64,000 nucleotides of DNA from Argonema antarcticum A004/B2 (GCF_023333585.1 NZ_JAIQZN010000023.1:1-64000), one strand, 5' to 3'. Shown: positions 45,967-55,508, counted from the first letter of the stretch. Notes: generated by a model from the sequence alone, not told the origin. Numbers and translations: made by a program.

Positions 45967-47016
45967 TTATTGGTTAAAGGTAGCTAAGCTTAAAGTTGAT
46001 AATGCAATCGACAACCAAATTAAAAAGCAATATCGCGTCAGCTGCATCGCCTGTTGAATGCGATCGCAAGTGATGGGATTAATTGGATCTCCCAGTAGTG
46101 GTTTATGTTTGGCAATACCGCGATACCAGTTTGTACCCCCTACTCGGACACCCAGTATAGCAGCATAAACGCACTCGCTCCAGCCAGAATTGGGACTGGA
46201 GTCTGATGACGCATCTCTAAGACATATCCTCCAAACATAACCGGGTCTGCCAGATAAAAGTGCTAAGGTAATTACCACAAACCTGCAAGGAAGCCAGGTC
46301 AGAACATCTTCCTGTTTGGCACTAAACCATCCTATATATGTGTAGGGCGCTTCTCGATAACCGATACTTGAATCGAGAGTACTTGCCGCTTTGTAAGCAA
46401 GCGCCAGGGGAACACTACCTACCATCGGCAAAAACGCGCCAATTATCGCATAAAACAGCGGTGCCATTACACCATCAGTGGCATTTTCTGTCACCGTTTC
46501 TAAAACCGCTCGCAGAACTTCTGACTCTGATAAGTTATCTGTATCGCGACCCACATATTGGCTCAAAGTAGAACGGGCGCTAGTCAAATCTCCATCTGTT
46601 AAGGGTTGCAAAACTGCCTCACCTGCATCTCTCAAACTCCTACCGGCGAAACAACTGGCAAGCATTATGGTGGCAACTGCAACACCCAATAAAGGATGTA
46701 ACCTGTCGGCAGCTAGAACAATTAACCAACCTACCAACCCACTACCCATCACTAATGAAATTCCTAGCAGTATTCCAGCACAGCGGGGTACGATCGTATC
46801 GATCGGCAAATTGGTGATCTTTTTTGTAAAATGAATACATCGTATGGTAATAGGGTTCTCTAAAATTCCGATCTGGTATGGCAATAATTGATTAATTATC
46901 CAGCCCATCACTTGCACCGGATGAAGCCAACCCCAAGGATCGCCAATGAGGTAATCTAACCCAGCTGCTAATGCTAGAACGACAGCGCACTTAAGGATAG
47001 AAAAATCAAAAGACAT
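45967..47016 (-). CDS. cobD: Adenosylcobinamide-phosphate synthase CobD/CbiB
   Basis: This 349-residue membrane protein makes adenosylcobinamide from adenosylcobyric acid and an aminopropanol moiety in cobalamin synthesis. The N-terminal LDYLIGDPWGWLHPVQVMGW and later VTENATDGVMAPLFYAIIGA and STLDSSIGYR are family signatures, with several membrane segments. It stands alone, with no other cob gene in the window. I looked for a cobalamin riboswitch upstream and saw none. Confidence 0.93.
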   Translation of the reverse strand: MSFDFSILKCAVVLALAAGLDYLIGDPWGWLHPVQVMGWIINQLLPYQIGILENPITIRCIHFTKKITNLPIDTIVPRCAGILLGISLVMGSGLVGWLIVLAADRLHPLLGVAVATIMLASCFAGRSLRDAGEAVLQPLTDGDLTSARSTLSQYVGRDTDNLSESEVLRAVLETVTENATDGVMAPLFYAIIGAFLPMVGSVPLALAYKAASTLDSSIGYREAPYTYIGWFSAKQEDVLTWLPCRFVVITLALLSGRPGYVWRICLRDASSDSSPNSGWSECVYAAILGVRVGGTNWYRGIAKHKPLLGDPINPITCDRIQQAMQLTRYCFLIWLSIALSTLSLATFNQ

Positions 47017-47023
47017 GAAGAAG

Positions 47024-47128
47024 GGGCTGGGGCTAGGGGCTAGGGACTAGCGGCTAGGGGAAGATGGGAATTTCAAATTTTAGATTTTAGATTTCCAATT
47101 GAAACAAAATCTAAAATCTAAAATCTCC
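47024..47128. repeat. GGGGCTAG repeats and AT-rich inverted repeat
   Basis: GGGGCTAG-type units (47024-47060) are followed by an inverted repeat with perfect 17-base arms (47078-47094 and 47107-47123, built from TTTTAGA units) around a 12-base loop. The hairpin lies between cobD and the Rrf2 gene, and could terminate the latter on the minus strand. Confidence 0.65.
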
Positions 47129-47141
47129 TGCCCAATGACTG

Positions 47142-47585
47142 CTAAACAACAAAACTGGTTTCTTCCCCCAGAGATGCTTGCCAACTACGGGCGTCATAAT
47201 AAAGGTCTTCCAGAGAAATACTGTATAAAGCTTCTTTAAGCTTTTGGTGCAGGTGTCGCCAAACGGTAAACGTTACCCAGTCCTCAGCAAGCTTTGCATC
47301 AGGGGCGTGATGAGGCAGCGGTTGAATTGTTTCGCCAACCGCTTCTAAAATCTGTCCCAGAGAAATTTGTGCGGGTGCGCGTGCCAATTTATAACCACCT
47401 TGGGCACCGCGAACTGACTCGACTAAACCGACGCGACGCATTTCTATAAGAAGTTTTTCCAGGTATGGGGCTGGGATATCTTGACGGCGTGCGATCGATC
47501 TGACAGAAGTCGGGCCGTATTGCGGCTGTAGACTCAAATCTAGCAGCGCCTTAACACTATAGTGTCCGCGAGTAGTTAGTTTCAT
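47142..47585 (-). CDS. Rrf2-family transcriptional regulator
   Basis: This 147-residue regulator begins MKLTTRGHYSVKALLDLSLQ and has a winged helix-turn-helix with SIARRQDIPAPYLEKLLIEM and RGAQGGYKLAR, the Rrf2 signature. I start at 47585, where the family starts; the frame is open 15 codons further. It contains no cysteine at all, so it cannot bind an iron-sulfur cluster through the three-cysteine site of IscR. It is divergent from the cyAbrB gene by 247 bases. Confidence 0.9.
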   Translation of the reverse strand: MKLTTRGHYSVKALLDLSLQPQYGPTSVRSIARRQDIPAPYLEKLLIEMRRVGLVESVRGAQGGYKLARAPAQISLGQILEAVGETIQPLPHHAPDAKLAEDWVTFTVWRHLHQKLKEALYSISLEDLYYDARSWQASLGEETSFVV

Positions 47586-47832
47586 CCCAAGCTGTAACTC
47601 ATACAGCAGAGCATCTATTTCTTTAGTCAATTCTAGTGAGCAACAGGATAGAGGGAAGCTAGATGTAGGTATGCTAGAGTTCCATTGACCAATGAGAGAG
47701 AACTACTTGACCAAGCGAGTTGTAACATAATATTGCGAGCTGATACAAAGCTAAAGCTTCATAAGCATAGCAAAATTCACCTAAAGTAAGATACTATAAA
47801 TTACTTGAAGCATTTATTGTTGGATCGAGTTA

Positions 47833-48234
47833 ATGAATAAAACCAAAAAGATCGAACCCCTAACTGGTGAGACTCTCCTCAAAAGAGTCAAAGAGCTGGA
47901 GACCCAGAGCAAAGAAGAAAAGGCCAAAGAGTGCGGTTACTACACCGTTACAAAAAACGGCGTAGAGCGCGTCAACATGATGAAGTTCCTGAACGCCCTC
48001 ATTGATGCTGAGGGTATTCAGTTAGACAGCAAACAAGCTGGGAATGGGCGTGGCGGACGCAGTGCTAGCTATCGCATTAGCGTGCAGTCTAACGGCAACT
48101 TACTGATTGGCTCAGCTTACACGAAACAGATGGGACTACAGGCAGGAGATGAATTTGAAATTTCTCTAGGACGCAAGCATATTCGGCTGCGTCAACTAGA
48201 TGGAGATGAAATTCTAGACGACGAAGAATCCTGA
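47833..48234 (+). CDS. cyAbrB transcriptional regulator (CalA-like)
   Basis: This 133-residue protein is a cyanobacterial AbrB regulator, with the DNA-binding AbrB-like domain at the C-terminus (about residues 80-125: RISVQSNGNLLIGSAYTKQM, GLQAGDEFEISLGRKHIRLR). N-terminal features are LTGETLLKRVKELE and YTVTKNGVERVNMMKFLNAL. The family controls carbon and nitrogen metabolism, hydrogenase and stress genes. The tail DGDEILDDEES is acidic. Confidence 0.92.
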   Translation: MNKTKKIEPLTGETLLKRVKELETQSKEEKAKECGYYTVTKNGVERVNMMKFLNALIDAEGIQLDSKQAGNGRGGRSASYRISVQSNGNLLIGSAYTKQMGLQAGDEFEISLGRKHIRLRQLDGDEILDDEES

Positions 48235-48368
48235 GCGTTAACTCAAAGCTAATGGCTGCATTTTAAAGACGCCGACCGTTAAAGGTAGCGCCTTCAGGCG
48301 AAAGTTCGGGAATGCTTGCTTGGTTGCACTCAAGCAAAGATAAATTCCCGTGCTATTACCTGAAATTT

Positions 48369-50300
48369 TCAGGCAGGTTGCTTGAGCTTAGTTAAAGGCA
48401 ACACCTCAGTTTTAGATTGAGTTGTTAGGTAAGGGCTGAGTGCCTGACCTGTAAGTGCTACCTGACAAGCTAAATTAATCCCCTCTTGTTCTAGTAAGCC
48501 TAAAACTCGCCGGGGATTGTCTCGCTCAACTACTGGTAGCTGATGCAAACCACGAGCCCCCATGCGGTCTAAAGCCTCAGCAACAGATTCCGAAGCGTAG
48601 GCGTAGAGGATTTCTTTGGTGCAGATAGATTCCAGGGTTTGAGCCGTTAAATCGCAGGCAAAAGGGTCGGCTTGGGCTCGTGCTAGAGCTCGATTGATAT
48701 CCTGAAGAGTAACAAGGCCAATCAGTTGAGACTCTGCATCAATAACTAAAGCCGTATGGCACCTCTCACGGGTGAGAGCAAGACCAGCTTCTAGGACACC
48801 GCAATTGCCAGATAACATCAGACGTGGCTTATCCATAGCCACACCCACCGGCATTTGCTTCAAAATTGCCAGATTCTGGTCTTTCTCTACATTCACGCCC
48901 ATCTGCTGGAGATTCAAGCCCTGAGTAGCAGTTGGCTTAAGTCGTTCAACCAGCCAAACGCTCAGACCCACAGCCGCCATCAAGGGTAAAACAATGCGGT
49001 AATCCCGCGTCAGTTCAAACAGTAACAGAATTGATGTCAGCGGAGCCCGCACGCTTCCAGCCAGAACCGCAGCCATTCCCACCATTGCATAAGCTGGTGG
49101 TGCAGCAATATTGGCGCTGATTCCCGGTAGCAATACCACCAAAATTTTTCCGTAAGCAGCACCTAAAGAAGCTCCCAAAAACATCGCTGGGGCAAAAATG
49201 CCGCCCACCAGTCCAGAACCTAAGCTAAGCGCCGTTATCACTAACTTGACGACCAGCAATATCAACAACAAGATGAGAGAAAACTCTACATCTTGAAGCA
49301 TGGCTTCCACAGTTTCGTAGCCAATGCCCAAGATTTGAGGCCATTTCAAAGCCACCAACCCGATGCAAACTCCGCCCATAACTGGATGAATAAATCGAGG
49401 AATCTTACCCAACCAGCCAAACCCAGGCATCTGCCCGCGAAAGCATCGCTGAGTCACCTGAATGGCTTGTGTATAAGTTAGAGATACCAAACTGGCTAAT
49501 AAACCCAATCCCATATAAAGGGGAAATTCCAGCGGGCTGCGAACTTCATAAACTGGTAGACTAAAAGCAGGTTGAGCCCCTAATCCAATCTGTGCAATTA
49601 AAGCCGCTACTACAGCCGCTAGCAGCACTACGCTAACCGCTGAAGTGGCAAAAGTAGTTCCCAGTACTACCTCCAGAGCAAAGAAAACGCCAGCAATGGG
49701 GGCATTAAACCCAGCTGCCAAGCCTGCGGCGGCACCAGCCCCCAAAAGGAGGCGCTGTCGCTCTTGCGAAACTTGCAGCACCTGACCCAGCAGCATACCG
49801 AAATTCGCTCCGATTTCTACACTCGGCCCTTCTGGCCCCAAAGAAGCACCTGTTCCCAGAGAAATCGAAGCTGCCACCATTTTCGTCACTGGTCTGAGCT
49901 GTCTGACTACAGCATGACGGGACCCCTCGGTAGCTGCAATCAAGGAAGAAATGCTAGGGCCAAAGTCTTGCCAGCGCCAGCGCATTAAGCCGATAAGCAA
50001 GCCACCGAGAGCAGGAATGCAGGCTAAAGTCCAAGAACCCCAGACTGCGATCTTTCCCATCAAATCCTCCAGCATCAGGCTCCGGATCAGTTCAATCAAA
50101 TAGTGAAATGTCACAACACCCATGCCAGTTCCACTACCAATTAGTACCGCCAAGATCAGCACGACGGTTTCTGGTGATGGCTGGAGACGGTTGAAAAGGC
50201 GAGTTAGATGGGATGAGGGGGTAGAAGCACGGCAAGATTTTCCCGGATCTAGCAATGGCTGTTGGTTCACATCCACAACAGCGGGGGGAATGGGGGTCAT
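48369..50300 (-). CDS. CLC chloride channel/antiporter with CBS domains
   Basis: This 643-residue membrane protein has the CLC core with GTGASLGPEGPSVEIG (gating glutamate Glu157), GGIFAPAMFLGASLGA and many membrane helices to about residue 450. Two CBS domains follow (about residues 480-605: VIDAESQLIGLVTLQDINRA and LHQLPVVERDNPRRVLGLLE), which usually bind adenine nucleotides. The first 30 residues are hydrophilic. The gate glutamate is kept, but whether it is a channel or an H+/Cl- exchanger is not decided. It faces the cyAbrB gene. Confidence 0.92.
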   Translation of the reverse strand: MTPIPPAVVDVNQQPLLDPGKSCRASTPSSHLTRLFNRLQPSPETVVLILAVLIGSGTGMGVVTFHYLIELIRSLMLEDLMGKIAVWGSWTLACIPALGGLLIGLMRWRWQDFGPSISSLIAATEGSRHAVVRQLRPVTKMVAASISLGTGASLGPEGPSVEIGANFGMLLGQVLQVSQERQRLLLGAGAAAGLAAGFNAPIAGVFFALEVVLGTTFATSAVSVVLLAAVVAALIAQIGLGAQPAFSLPVYEVRSPLEFPLYMGLGLLASLVSLTYTQAIQVTQRCFRGQMPGFGWLGKIPRFIHPVMGGVCIGLVALKWPQILGIGYETVEAMLQDVEFSLILLLILLVVKLVITALSLGSGLVGGIFAPAMFLGASLGAAYGKILVVLLPGISANIAAPPAYAMVGMAAVLAGSVRAPLTSILLLFELTRDYRIVLPLMAAVGLSVWLVERLKPTATQGLNLQQMGVNVEKDQNLAILKQMPVGVAMDKPRLMLSGNCGVLEAGLALTRERCHTALVIDAESQLIGLVTLQDINRALARAQADPFACDLTAQTLESICTKEILYAYASESVAEALDRMGARGLHQLPVVERDNPRRVLGLLEQEGINLACQVALTGQALSPYLTTQSKTEVLPLTKLKQPA

Positions 50301-50680
50301 TATAAAGGCGACTATATAAAGTATTAGAGAAAGCTTAAATTTTGTGACTGACTCCTCTTCTAAATTGTATCGGCAAGGAAGACTAGAAGTGTGCCGTTTT
50401 GGGAGTCAACAAGGGTAGACTAAAGATGATGCCTGTATAATCCAATCCATGTTAGCTACTCCTCTCATAGCCCCTGGGTGTCAGGGATAAAGCTGGGAAA
50501 GCTACGGGCGTGGAAAATGCGATCGTTTAGCAGTCCTATAAAATCTGGGAATATGTAAATCTGCGGCTAAGGTTCGGTGTTCGCTTGTAAAAACTCTAAT
50601 CCTGGCGCAGCAGCGTCAAGGCAGTGTCAGTTATCAGTGCTGAAAAATAGATACACCTGGTGGAAAAGTAGGAAATTCTG
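50301..50680. other. Divergent intergenic region
   Basis: The 380 bases between the CLC gene and the zinc-ribbon protein contain no credible gene, tandem repeat or strong hairpin that I can see. Promoters for both genes should lie here. Confidence 0.5.
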
Positions 50681-51064
50681 ATGAATGCTCACACATTTGA
50701 TGGTCATTCTGTTACTTGCCCGATTTGTCATCGTTCTAAAGGAATGAGGCTGGGTAACACGGGCAATGGACTATATATGTGTCCGTATTGCCAGGAACGC
50801 TTTGTAGTTACTGAAAGCGGTCATTATGTCCGAGACCCCCAACCGAATAAAAAACTGCGGGCTGATGGGCTGATGCTACGTCGCCAAAGTCGCCCTTTGG
50901 CTCGTATGCGTCGGGATTTCCGCATTGTTAAACCTATCTCTCTTATCGCGATCGTAGGTAGTGCTATTTTTTTGGGTTATACTTTGGCAACGCTGGATGA
51001 AAGGCCCTCTCAACAAAATCGTTTTCAGGAATTTATAGAATGGGTGACAAAATTGGTAGAGTAA
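50681..51064 (+). CDS. Zinc-ribbon membrane protein
   Basis: This 127-residue protein has an N-terminal zinc ribbon with two CxxC pairs (VTCPICHRS and YMCPYCQER) 16 residues apart, then a basic stretch and one membrane helix (ISLIAIVGSAIFLGYTLATL, about residues 91-110). The N-terminal ribbon is expected in the cytoplasm by the positive-inside rule. I do not recognise a family. A tandem repeat array follows it. Confidence 0.78.
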   Translation: MNAHTFDGHSVTCPICHRSKGMRLGNTGNGLYMCPYCQERFVVTESGHYVRDPQPNKKLRADGLMLRRQSRPLARMRRDFRIVKPISLIAIVGSAIFLGYTLATLDERPSQQNRFQEFIEWVTKLVE

Positions 51065-51074
51065 ATAGGGCACC

Positions 51075-51196
51075 AAAAGTCAAAAGTCAAAAGTCAAAAG
51101 TCAAAAGAAAATTGGTCATTAGTCATTAGTCATTGGTCATTCTCTCCCACTCTCCCACTCTCCCACTCTCCCACTCTCCCACTCTCCCGCTCTCCC
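51075..51196. repeat. Composite tandem repeat array, third copy
   Basis: Four copies of AAAAGTC (51075-51102) are followed by GGTCATTAGTCATT units and then CTCCCACT copies (the complement of GTGGGAGA). Compared with the arrays at 27.9 and 38.5 kb, the second part is in inverted orientation. Confidence 0.85.
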
Positions 51197-51215
51197 CTGC
51201 GCCTGTACATAGTTT

Positions 51216-52865
51216 TCAGGAATTAGGATCTCGTGCGATCAGTGTCCAAGTGGTTTTTTTGTCCTGGGGATCTGCGACAGCAACAGCACCAAAGGATTTC
51301 ACGTACTCTAGGCTCAGATTTTTGATGAAGTCTTCCTCAAGTAGTAAGTAGGGATGAGGTTCTTGTTCCCAAATTTTTTTGAGGTCGTCAGCAGAAGCGG
51401 GGATAATTTGGCGATCGCTATAAAAATTTAATGAAGGGCGAAAGTATGGGTAAGATGTATAAATCTTCTCCCCATCTGGGATATCGCTTTTGAGGATCAT
51501 CTCGGCAACTGGTTTAACTGGATAAGCTTCAGCCAATTCCCAAACCCAATGCTCCGAAGTCATCAGTAATATTAGGGATACATAAGTGCCCCACAACAAA
51601 ATGGCTATAAATTGAAGGTCGCGACGAATCACCAGGAAGGCTGCTAGAGTCATGGTTAGGGCGGTTGCGGCCAGTATAATCTGTAAATCTAGTTCGGGTT
51701 TTGAAGCGAAAAAGCCAAAGTAAATACTTCCAGCCCAAGCAACTAAAGCCAACAGGGCTAAAATAATGCTCCAAGCACGGGGATAGGATTTTGTGCTGGG
51801 CCAATGCCAAACTTCTGCTAAATAGGCTCCCAGTCCTAATGCTAAAGCTGGGTAAATCGGCAAAACGTACCAGGGGAGTTTTGTTGTCATTGCGGAGATA
51901 ACTAAGAGGTAGACGCCACTCCAAACCAGCACTAACTTAGCCCAGCCGAGATTGCGATTTGACCAAGCAAAGTGCAAACTCGGTGGCAAAAAAAGCAGCC
52001 ACGGCCAGTTGTATTTCAAGATTTCCAGGAGATAATACCAAGGTGGCCCTGCGTGATTTTCCAGGGGTGCCCAAATGCGCTGCAAGGATTGGTTGACGAG
52101 CCCTTCATTGAGAAATCTTTGGCCGTAGTGTAGAAATTGGGCACCATACCAGAAAGCGACTGGGAGGCTGCCGATGATGATGCCGCTGCAAAAATAAATA
52201 GATGTGAGCAGTCGGGGTGTATCCCAGATCAGAAATAGTAGTGCGATCGCTCCCAATAATAACCCCAAAATTCCTTTAGTCAGGCAAATCAACCCGAAAC
52301 CAATGCCGACGCCCAAGCAATAACGTAAGTTGCGGCGACTGCGTAACAGACACCATACCATAAATAGAAAAAAGCACAGCACAGCCCCATCTAGCATTGC
52401 CAAGCGCCCGTGACGCACTACAGGCAGCAAGGTTAGGTAAATCAAGGAACAGAAAATAGCTTCTAGGCGGCGGGGAAAAATTTCGCGACCGATGCCATAC
52501 AGCAGGGGTACAGAGAGAGCAGTTAAAATTGTACCTGGAAGGCGAGTTGTCCATTCGTTGACGCCCCCAACTGAGTACGCCCAAGCAATTAACAGATGCA
52601 CCAGTGGTGGCTTGTTAATATAAGGTTGACCCCCCAGGGTCGGGTAAAGCCAGCGCAACTCGCCAGTCGGTGCTAGCCAAATGTTGCGGGCTACTTGAGC
52701 GACAATTCCCTCATCCCAATCTCGCAGGGGTAAACCGCCCAGATTGATTGTATAGAGGATAATTGCCGCTATTAGCAATCCCAAGACCCATAAGCGGTCA
52801 ATTAAGGTTTCGTGGCGGCGCAACCAGTTTCCCGGTTCACCCGACCTAAAAAGTTTACCGTACAT
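51216..52865 (-). CDS. ArnT/PMT-like glycosyltransferase (GT39/GT83)
   Basis: This 549-residue integral membrane protein begins with a helix (LWVLGLLIAAIILYTINLGG) and then the lumenal acidic motif LRDWDEGIVAQVARNIW, characteristic of ArnT/PMT-type polyprenyl-sugar transferases. It has about a dozen membrane helices (PLVHLLIAWAYSVGGVNEW and later). A soluble C-terminal part follows from about residue 430. Donor would be a polyprenyl-phosphate sugar; acceptor is unknown. Confidence 0.88.
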   Translation of the reverse strand: MYGKLFRSGEPGNWLRRHETLIDRLWVLGLLIAAIILYTINLGGLPLRDWDEGIVAQVARNIWLAPTGELRWLYPTLGGQPYINKPPLVHLLIAWAYSVGGVNEWTTRLPGTILTALSVPLLYGIGREIFPRRLEAIFCSLIYLTLLPVVRHGRLAMLDGAVLCFFLFMVWCLLRSRRNLRYCLGVGIGFGLICLTKGILGLLLGAIALLFLIWDTPRLLTSIYFCSGIIIGSLPVAFWYGAQFLHYGQRFLNEGLVNQSLQRIWAPLENHAGPPWYYLLEILKYNWPWLLFLPPSLHFAWSNRNLGWAKLVLVWSGVYLLVISAMTTKLPWYVLPIYPALALGLGAYLAEVWHWPSTKSYPRAWSIILALLALVAWAGSIYFGFFASKPELDLQIILAATALTMTLAAFLVIRRDLQFIAILLWGTYVSLILLMTSEHWVWELAEAYPVKPVAEMILKSDIPDGEKIYTSYPYFRPSLNFYSDRQIIPASADDLKKIWEQEPHPYLLLEEDFIKNLSLEYVKSFGAVAVADPQDKKTTWTLIARDPNS

Positions 52866-52984
52866 AGTGATCTAGCTCACAGTAAAAGCCACTTCGTCTC
52901 ACAGACTATTGAGATAGCCATAGTCAGATATGTTAGGACAGTATTGAGCTATTCCCCGCAAGGAAGCGACTGTGTTTGCACTCA

Positions 52985-53007
52985 AAACTCAGGACTCAGG
53001 ACTCAGG
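52985..53007. repeat. ACTCAGG tandem repeat
   Basis: Three copies of ACTCAGG lie upstream of the histidine kinase gene, in a region (52866-53062) that is otherwise featureless. Confidence 0.6.
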
Positions 53008-53062
53008 ACTTTGCTATACATAGTTTGTAATAAAAATCGGTGTTAAAGCACAGCAAAAATTT

Positions 53063-54418
53063 ATGTTGTTAAATAATAATTTTTTGGCCTTGGCTCACGG
53101 TGTAGCAGACTCTCGAATTGAGTTGCTGGGCGGTTTTGCCAATGTGACAATTGCTTGCTGTTACTTTGCGATTAGCACACTTATCATCCTGGGTTTATGG
53201 CGTAACCGTCAAGGGGGGATTGATTTGTTTGCGGGCGTAACAGGCGGAATATTTTTCAGCTGTGCTGCTGGTCATACGTTCCATGCGATGGGGTTTTTCG
53301 GTTTAGGACACATAGGATTTTGGCAAACTGTCGTTGATTCGCTCACGGTTGTCCCTGCGATCGCTTTTTTGAGTTTACACAAACGCTACAGCTTATTGAT
53401 TGGCTCTACGCAGGTACTTCATTCTCAAAAAGAACTGCAAGAACGAAATGCCGAACTGGAGAAAAAGGTAGATCAGCGCACGCAAGAATTACTGCAACAA
53501 AATCAACGCCTCCAAGAAGCTTTTAGCGAGCTACAAAGGATGCAGTTGCACCTAGTGCAAACCGAAAAAATGTTTATGCTAGGTCAGATGGTATCGGGCA
53601 TTTCTCATGAAATCAATAATCCGATTAACTTTATCCACGGCAACATACCTTACGTTGAAGGCTATGTGCAAGATATTTTGAAAGTTTTAGAAGTATACCA
53701 GTCGAGTTACCCAGATAACACAAATTCCGTTCGGGAAGTACTGGAAGAAGTCGATCTAGATTTTGCGGTTGAGGATTTACCTAGAATTATTAATTCTATC
53801 AAACTCGGCTCTGAAATCATTCGCGAACTGGCAATCAGTTTACGTAATTTTTACCGACTTGATGAATCGGAAATGAAAAAAACAGATTTAAATGCAGGAG
53901 TTGAAAGTACGCTATTACTGCTGAAGAGTCGTTACATACAAAAAATAGAGATTATTCGGCAATACGGTGATATTCCCAGCGTGGAATGCCATGTCAATCA
54001 ATTGAATCAGGTGTTTATGAATCTGCTTTGTAATGCAATTGATGCGTTGCTAGAAGAAAAGGACGAAAACGTGCAGCCGCTTAAGCATAAGCAGATTGCG
54101 ATCGCAACTAAGCGAATCGGAGATGACCGGGTAGCCATCAGTATTTCAGACAATGGTTTTGGGATTCCTCCAGAAATTATAGAGCGGTTATTTGAGCCTT
54201 TTTTTACTACGAAACCTATCGGAATCGGGACTGGTTTGGGTTTATCGATTTGCCATCAGCTTGTCACAGAAAACCATGATGGCAAAATTTATTGCCAGTC
54301 TGTTTTAGGTGAAGGAACAACTTTTACGGTAGAGTTACCGATTAGTCGGATGAGCGACTCTAAAATGACCCTTAAAACTAAATTGAAAGAAGCAATAAAG
54401 ATTGCTGTTGATGTTTAA
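53063..54418 (+). CDS. Histidine kinase with ethylene-receptor-like membrane domain
   Basis: This 451-residue sensor kinase has three membrane helices (about residues 20-110), a coiled coil (QKELQERNAELEKKVDQRTQ, about 122-170), a HisKA domain with His182 in SGISHEINNPINF, and a HATPase domain with DNGFGIPPEII and GIGTGLGLSICHQL. The membrane part aligns with the ethylene-binding domain of ETR1: Tyr34, Cys67 and His71 match ETR1 Tyr32, Cys65 and His69 in exact spacing, while Asn27 replaces Asp25. No response regulator is adjacent. It faces the PstS-like gene with a 4-base gap. Confidence 0.85.
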   Translation: MLLNNNFLALAHGVADSRIELLGGFANVTIACCYFAISTLIILGLWRNRQGGIDLFAGVTGGIFFSCAAGHTFHAMGFFGLGHIGFWQTVVDSLTVVPAIAFLSLHKRYSLLIGSTQVLHSQKELQERNAELEKKVDQRTQELLQQNQRLQEAFSELQRMQLHLVQTEKMFMLGQMVSGISHEINNPINFIHGNIPYVEGYVQDILKVLEVYQSSYPDNTNSVREVLEEVDLDFAVEDLPRIINSIKLGSEIIRELAISLRNFYRLDESEMKKTDLNAGVESTLLLLKSRYIQKIEIIRQYGDIPSVECHVNQLNQVFMNLLCNAIDALLEEKDENVQPLKHKQIAIATKRIGDDRVAISISDNGFGIPPEIIERLFEPFFTTKPIGIGTGLGLSICHQLVTENHDGKIYCQSVLGEGTTFTVELPISRMSDSKMTLKTKLKEAIKIAVDV

Positions 54419-54422
54419 ATTA

Positions 54423-55508
54423 TTAACTTTTATTCGTTTGGATAACAAGTCTTTCTAATCCCATAGCTTTCAAAAGTTTAACTTTTGCTTCATCAAGTTC
54501 CTTTTGACTGGGTGGGAAGTAGCCAACGTTCACGATCTCTTCATTAACATGGCTCAGGTAAAAGTTTATAAACGCAGCTACCTGCGGCTTTTTGCTAATA
54601 ATATTGGCATCTGAATAAAGGAAGATGGGACGATTCAGAAGGTATTTCTCATTCTTTGTAGATTCACCATTTGGAGCGATGCCTTCAATTGAGAGAAGTT
54701 TCAATTCTTGAGCATTTTCTGGATAGTAAGCATAACTAAAAAAACTAATGGCGTATTTATTACCAATAACGCCGTCAACTAGGTCACCGTCACTGCGACT
54801 GAATTTTGTATTTAACGAATTTAGAAGCGGTTTTATATCGTTATTGAAAACGCGATCGACAAAAAAGTTGAAACTTACGGATTCCGTGTCGCGAACAAAG
54901 CGCTTAATCCGTTCGTTAGGCCATTTAGGGTTGACATCAGACCACTTCTCGGCGGTAAAGATTGCCGCCAATTCTTTTAAGGTGACATTGGTAAGAAAAT
55001 TATTCTCTTTATTGACAGCAACAACTAGCGCATCGGTGCCGACGCGGAACTCAATGGGGATACGACCCTTGGCAGCACAAGCTTTTACTTCCTCATTTTT
55101 AATCCGACGAGTTGAGTTGGCAATATCTGCCTTCCCTTGTTGACAAAAGAGCTTTAAACCAGCCGTTGAACTAACACTTTCGATATTAATAGTGTTTCCA
55201 TAACCTTCTTCAACAAAGCGATCGTAAATTGCCTTAATCAGGGTAAAAACCGTGGAACTACCCGCGATATTAATGTCGCCTTCAACTTCTAGGGGGTCTA
55301 CTTCCGGTAGTTTGATGCTACCTTCATCGGTGGTCTTTTTGACAGCTACAGGTGTTGTTGGGGTAGGCTGTTCTTTTGGCAATGAATTTACAGATTTGTT
55401 TTGTACAGGTGCTTGAGTTGGTGTAATTTTAGCAGCGGGTGGATTGGGTTGGCTAGAGCAACCGCCAAAGAGTAGAACAAAAAGGATAATGCACGCTCGT
55501 CGATCCAT
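54423..55508 (-). CDS. PstS-like phosphate-binding lipoprotein
   Basis: This 361-residue substrate-binding protein carries a signal with lipobox FGGCSS (Cys17), a Pro/Thr-rich linker to about residue 75, and a PBP-like domain starting INIAGSSTVFTLIKAIYDRF, with SVSSTAGLKLFCQQGKADIA and NSTRRI (phosphate-type loops). In PstS the serine and threonine loops bind phosphate. No PstA/B/C genes are nearby. It is the last gene of the probable operon with the MscS channel and the cyclase-like receptor, 34 bases after the channel gene. Confidence 0.87.
   Translation of the reverse strand: MDRRACIILFVLLFGGCSSQPNPPAAKITPTQAPVQNKSVNSLPKEQPTPTTPVAVKKTTDEGSIKLPEVDPLEVEGDINIAGSSTVFTLIKAIYDRFVEEGYGNTINIESVSSTAGLKLFCQQGKADIANSTRRIKNEEVKACAAKGRIPIEFRVGTDALVVAVNKENNFLTNVTLKELAAIFTAEKWSDVNPKWPNERIKRFVRDTESVSFNFFVDRVFNNDIKPLLNSLNTKFSRSDGDLVDGVIGNKYAISFFSYAYYPENAQELKLLSIEGIAPNGESTKNEKYLLNRPIFLYSDANIISKKPQVAAFINFYLSHVNEEIVNVGYFPPSQKELDEAKVKLLKAMGLERLVIQTNKS

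Noticed and set aside
46900-47140. Cobalamin riboswitch upstream of cobD
   Set aside because: No B12-box-like conserved sequence seen; the region is occupied by GGGGCTAG and TTTTAGA repeats.
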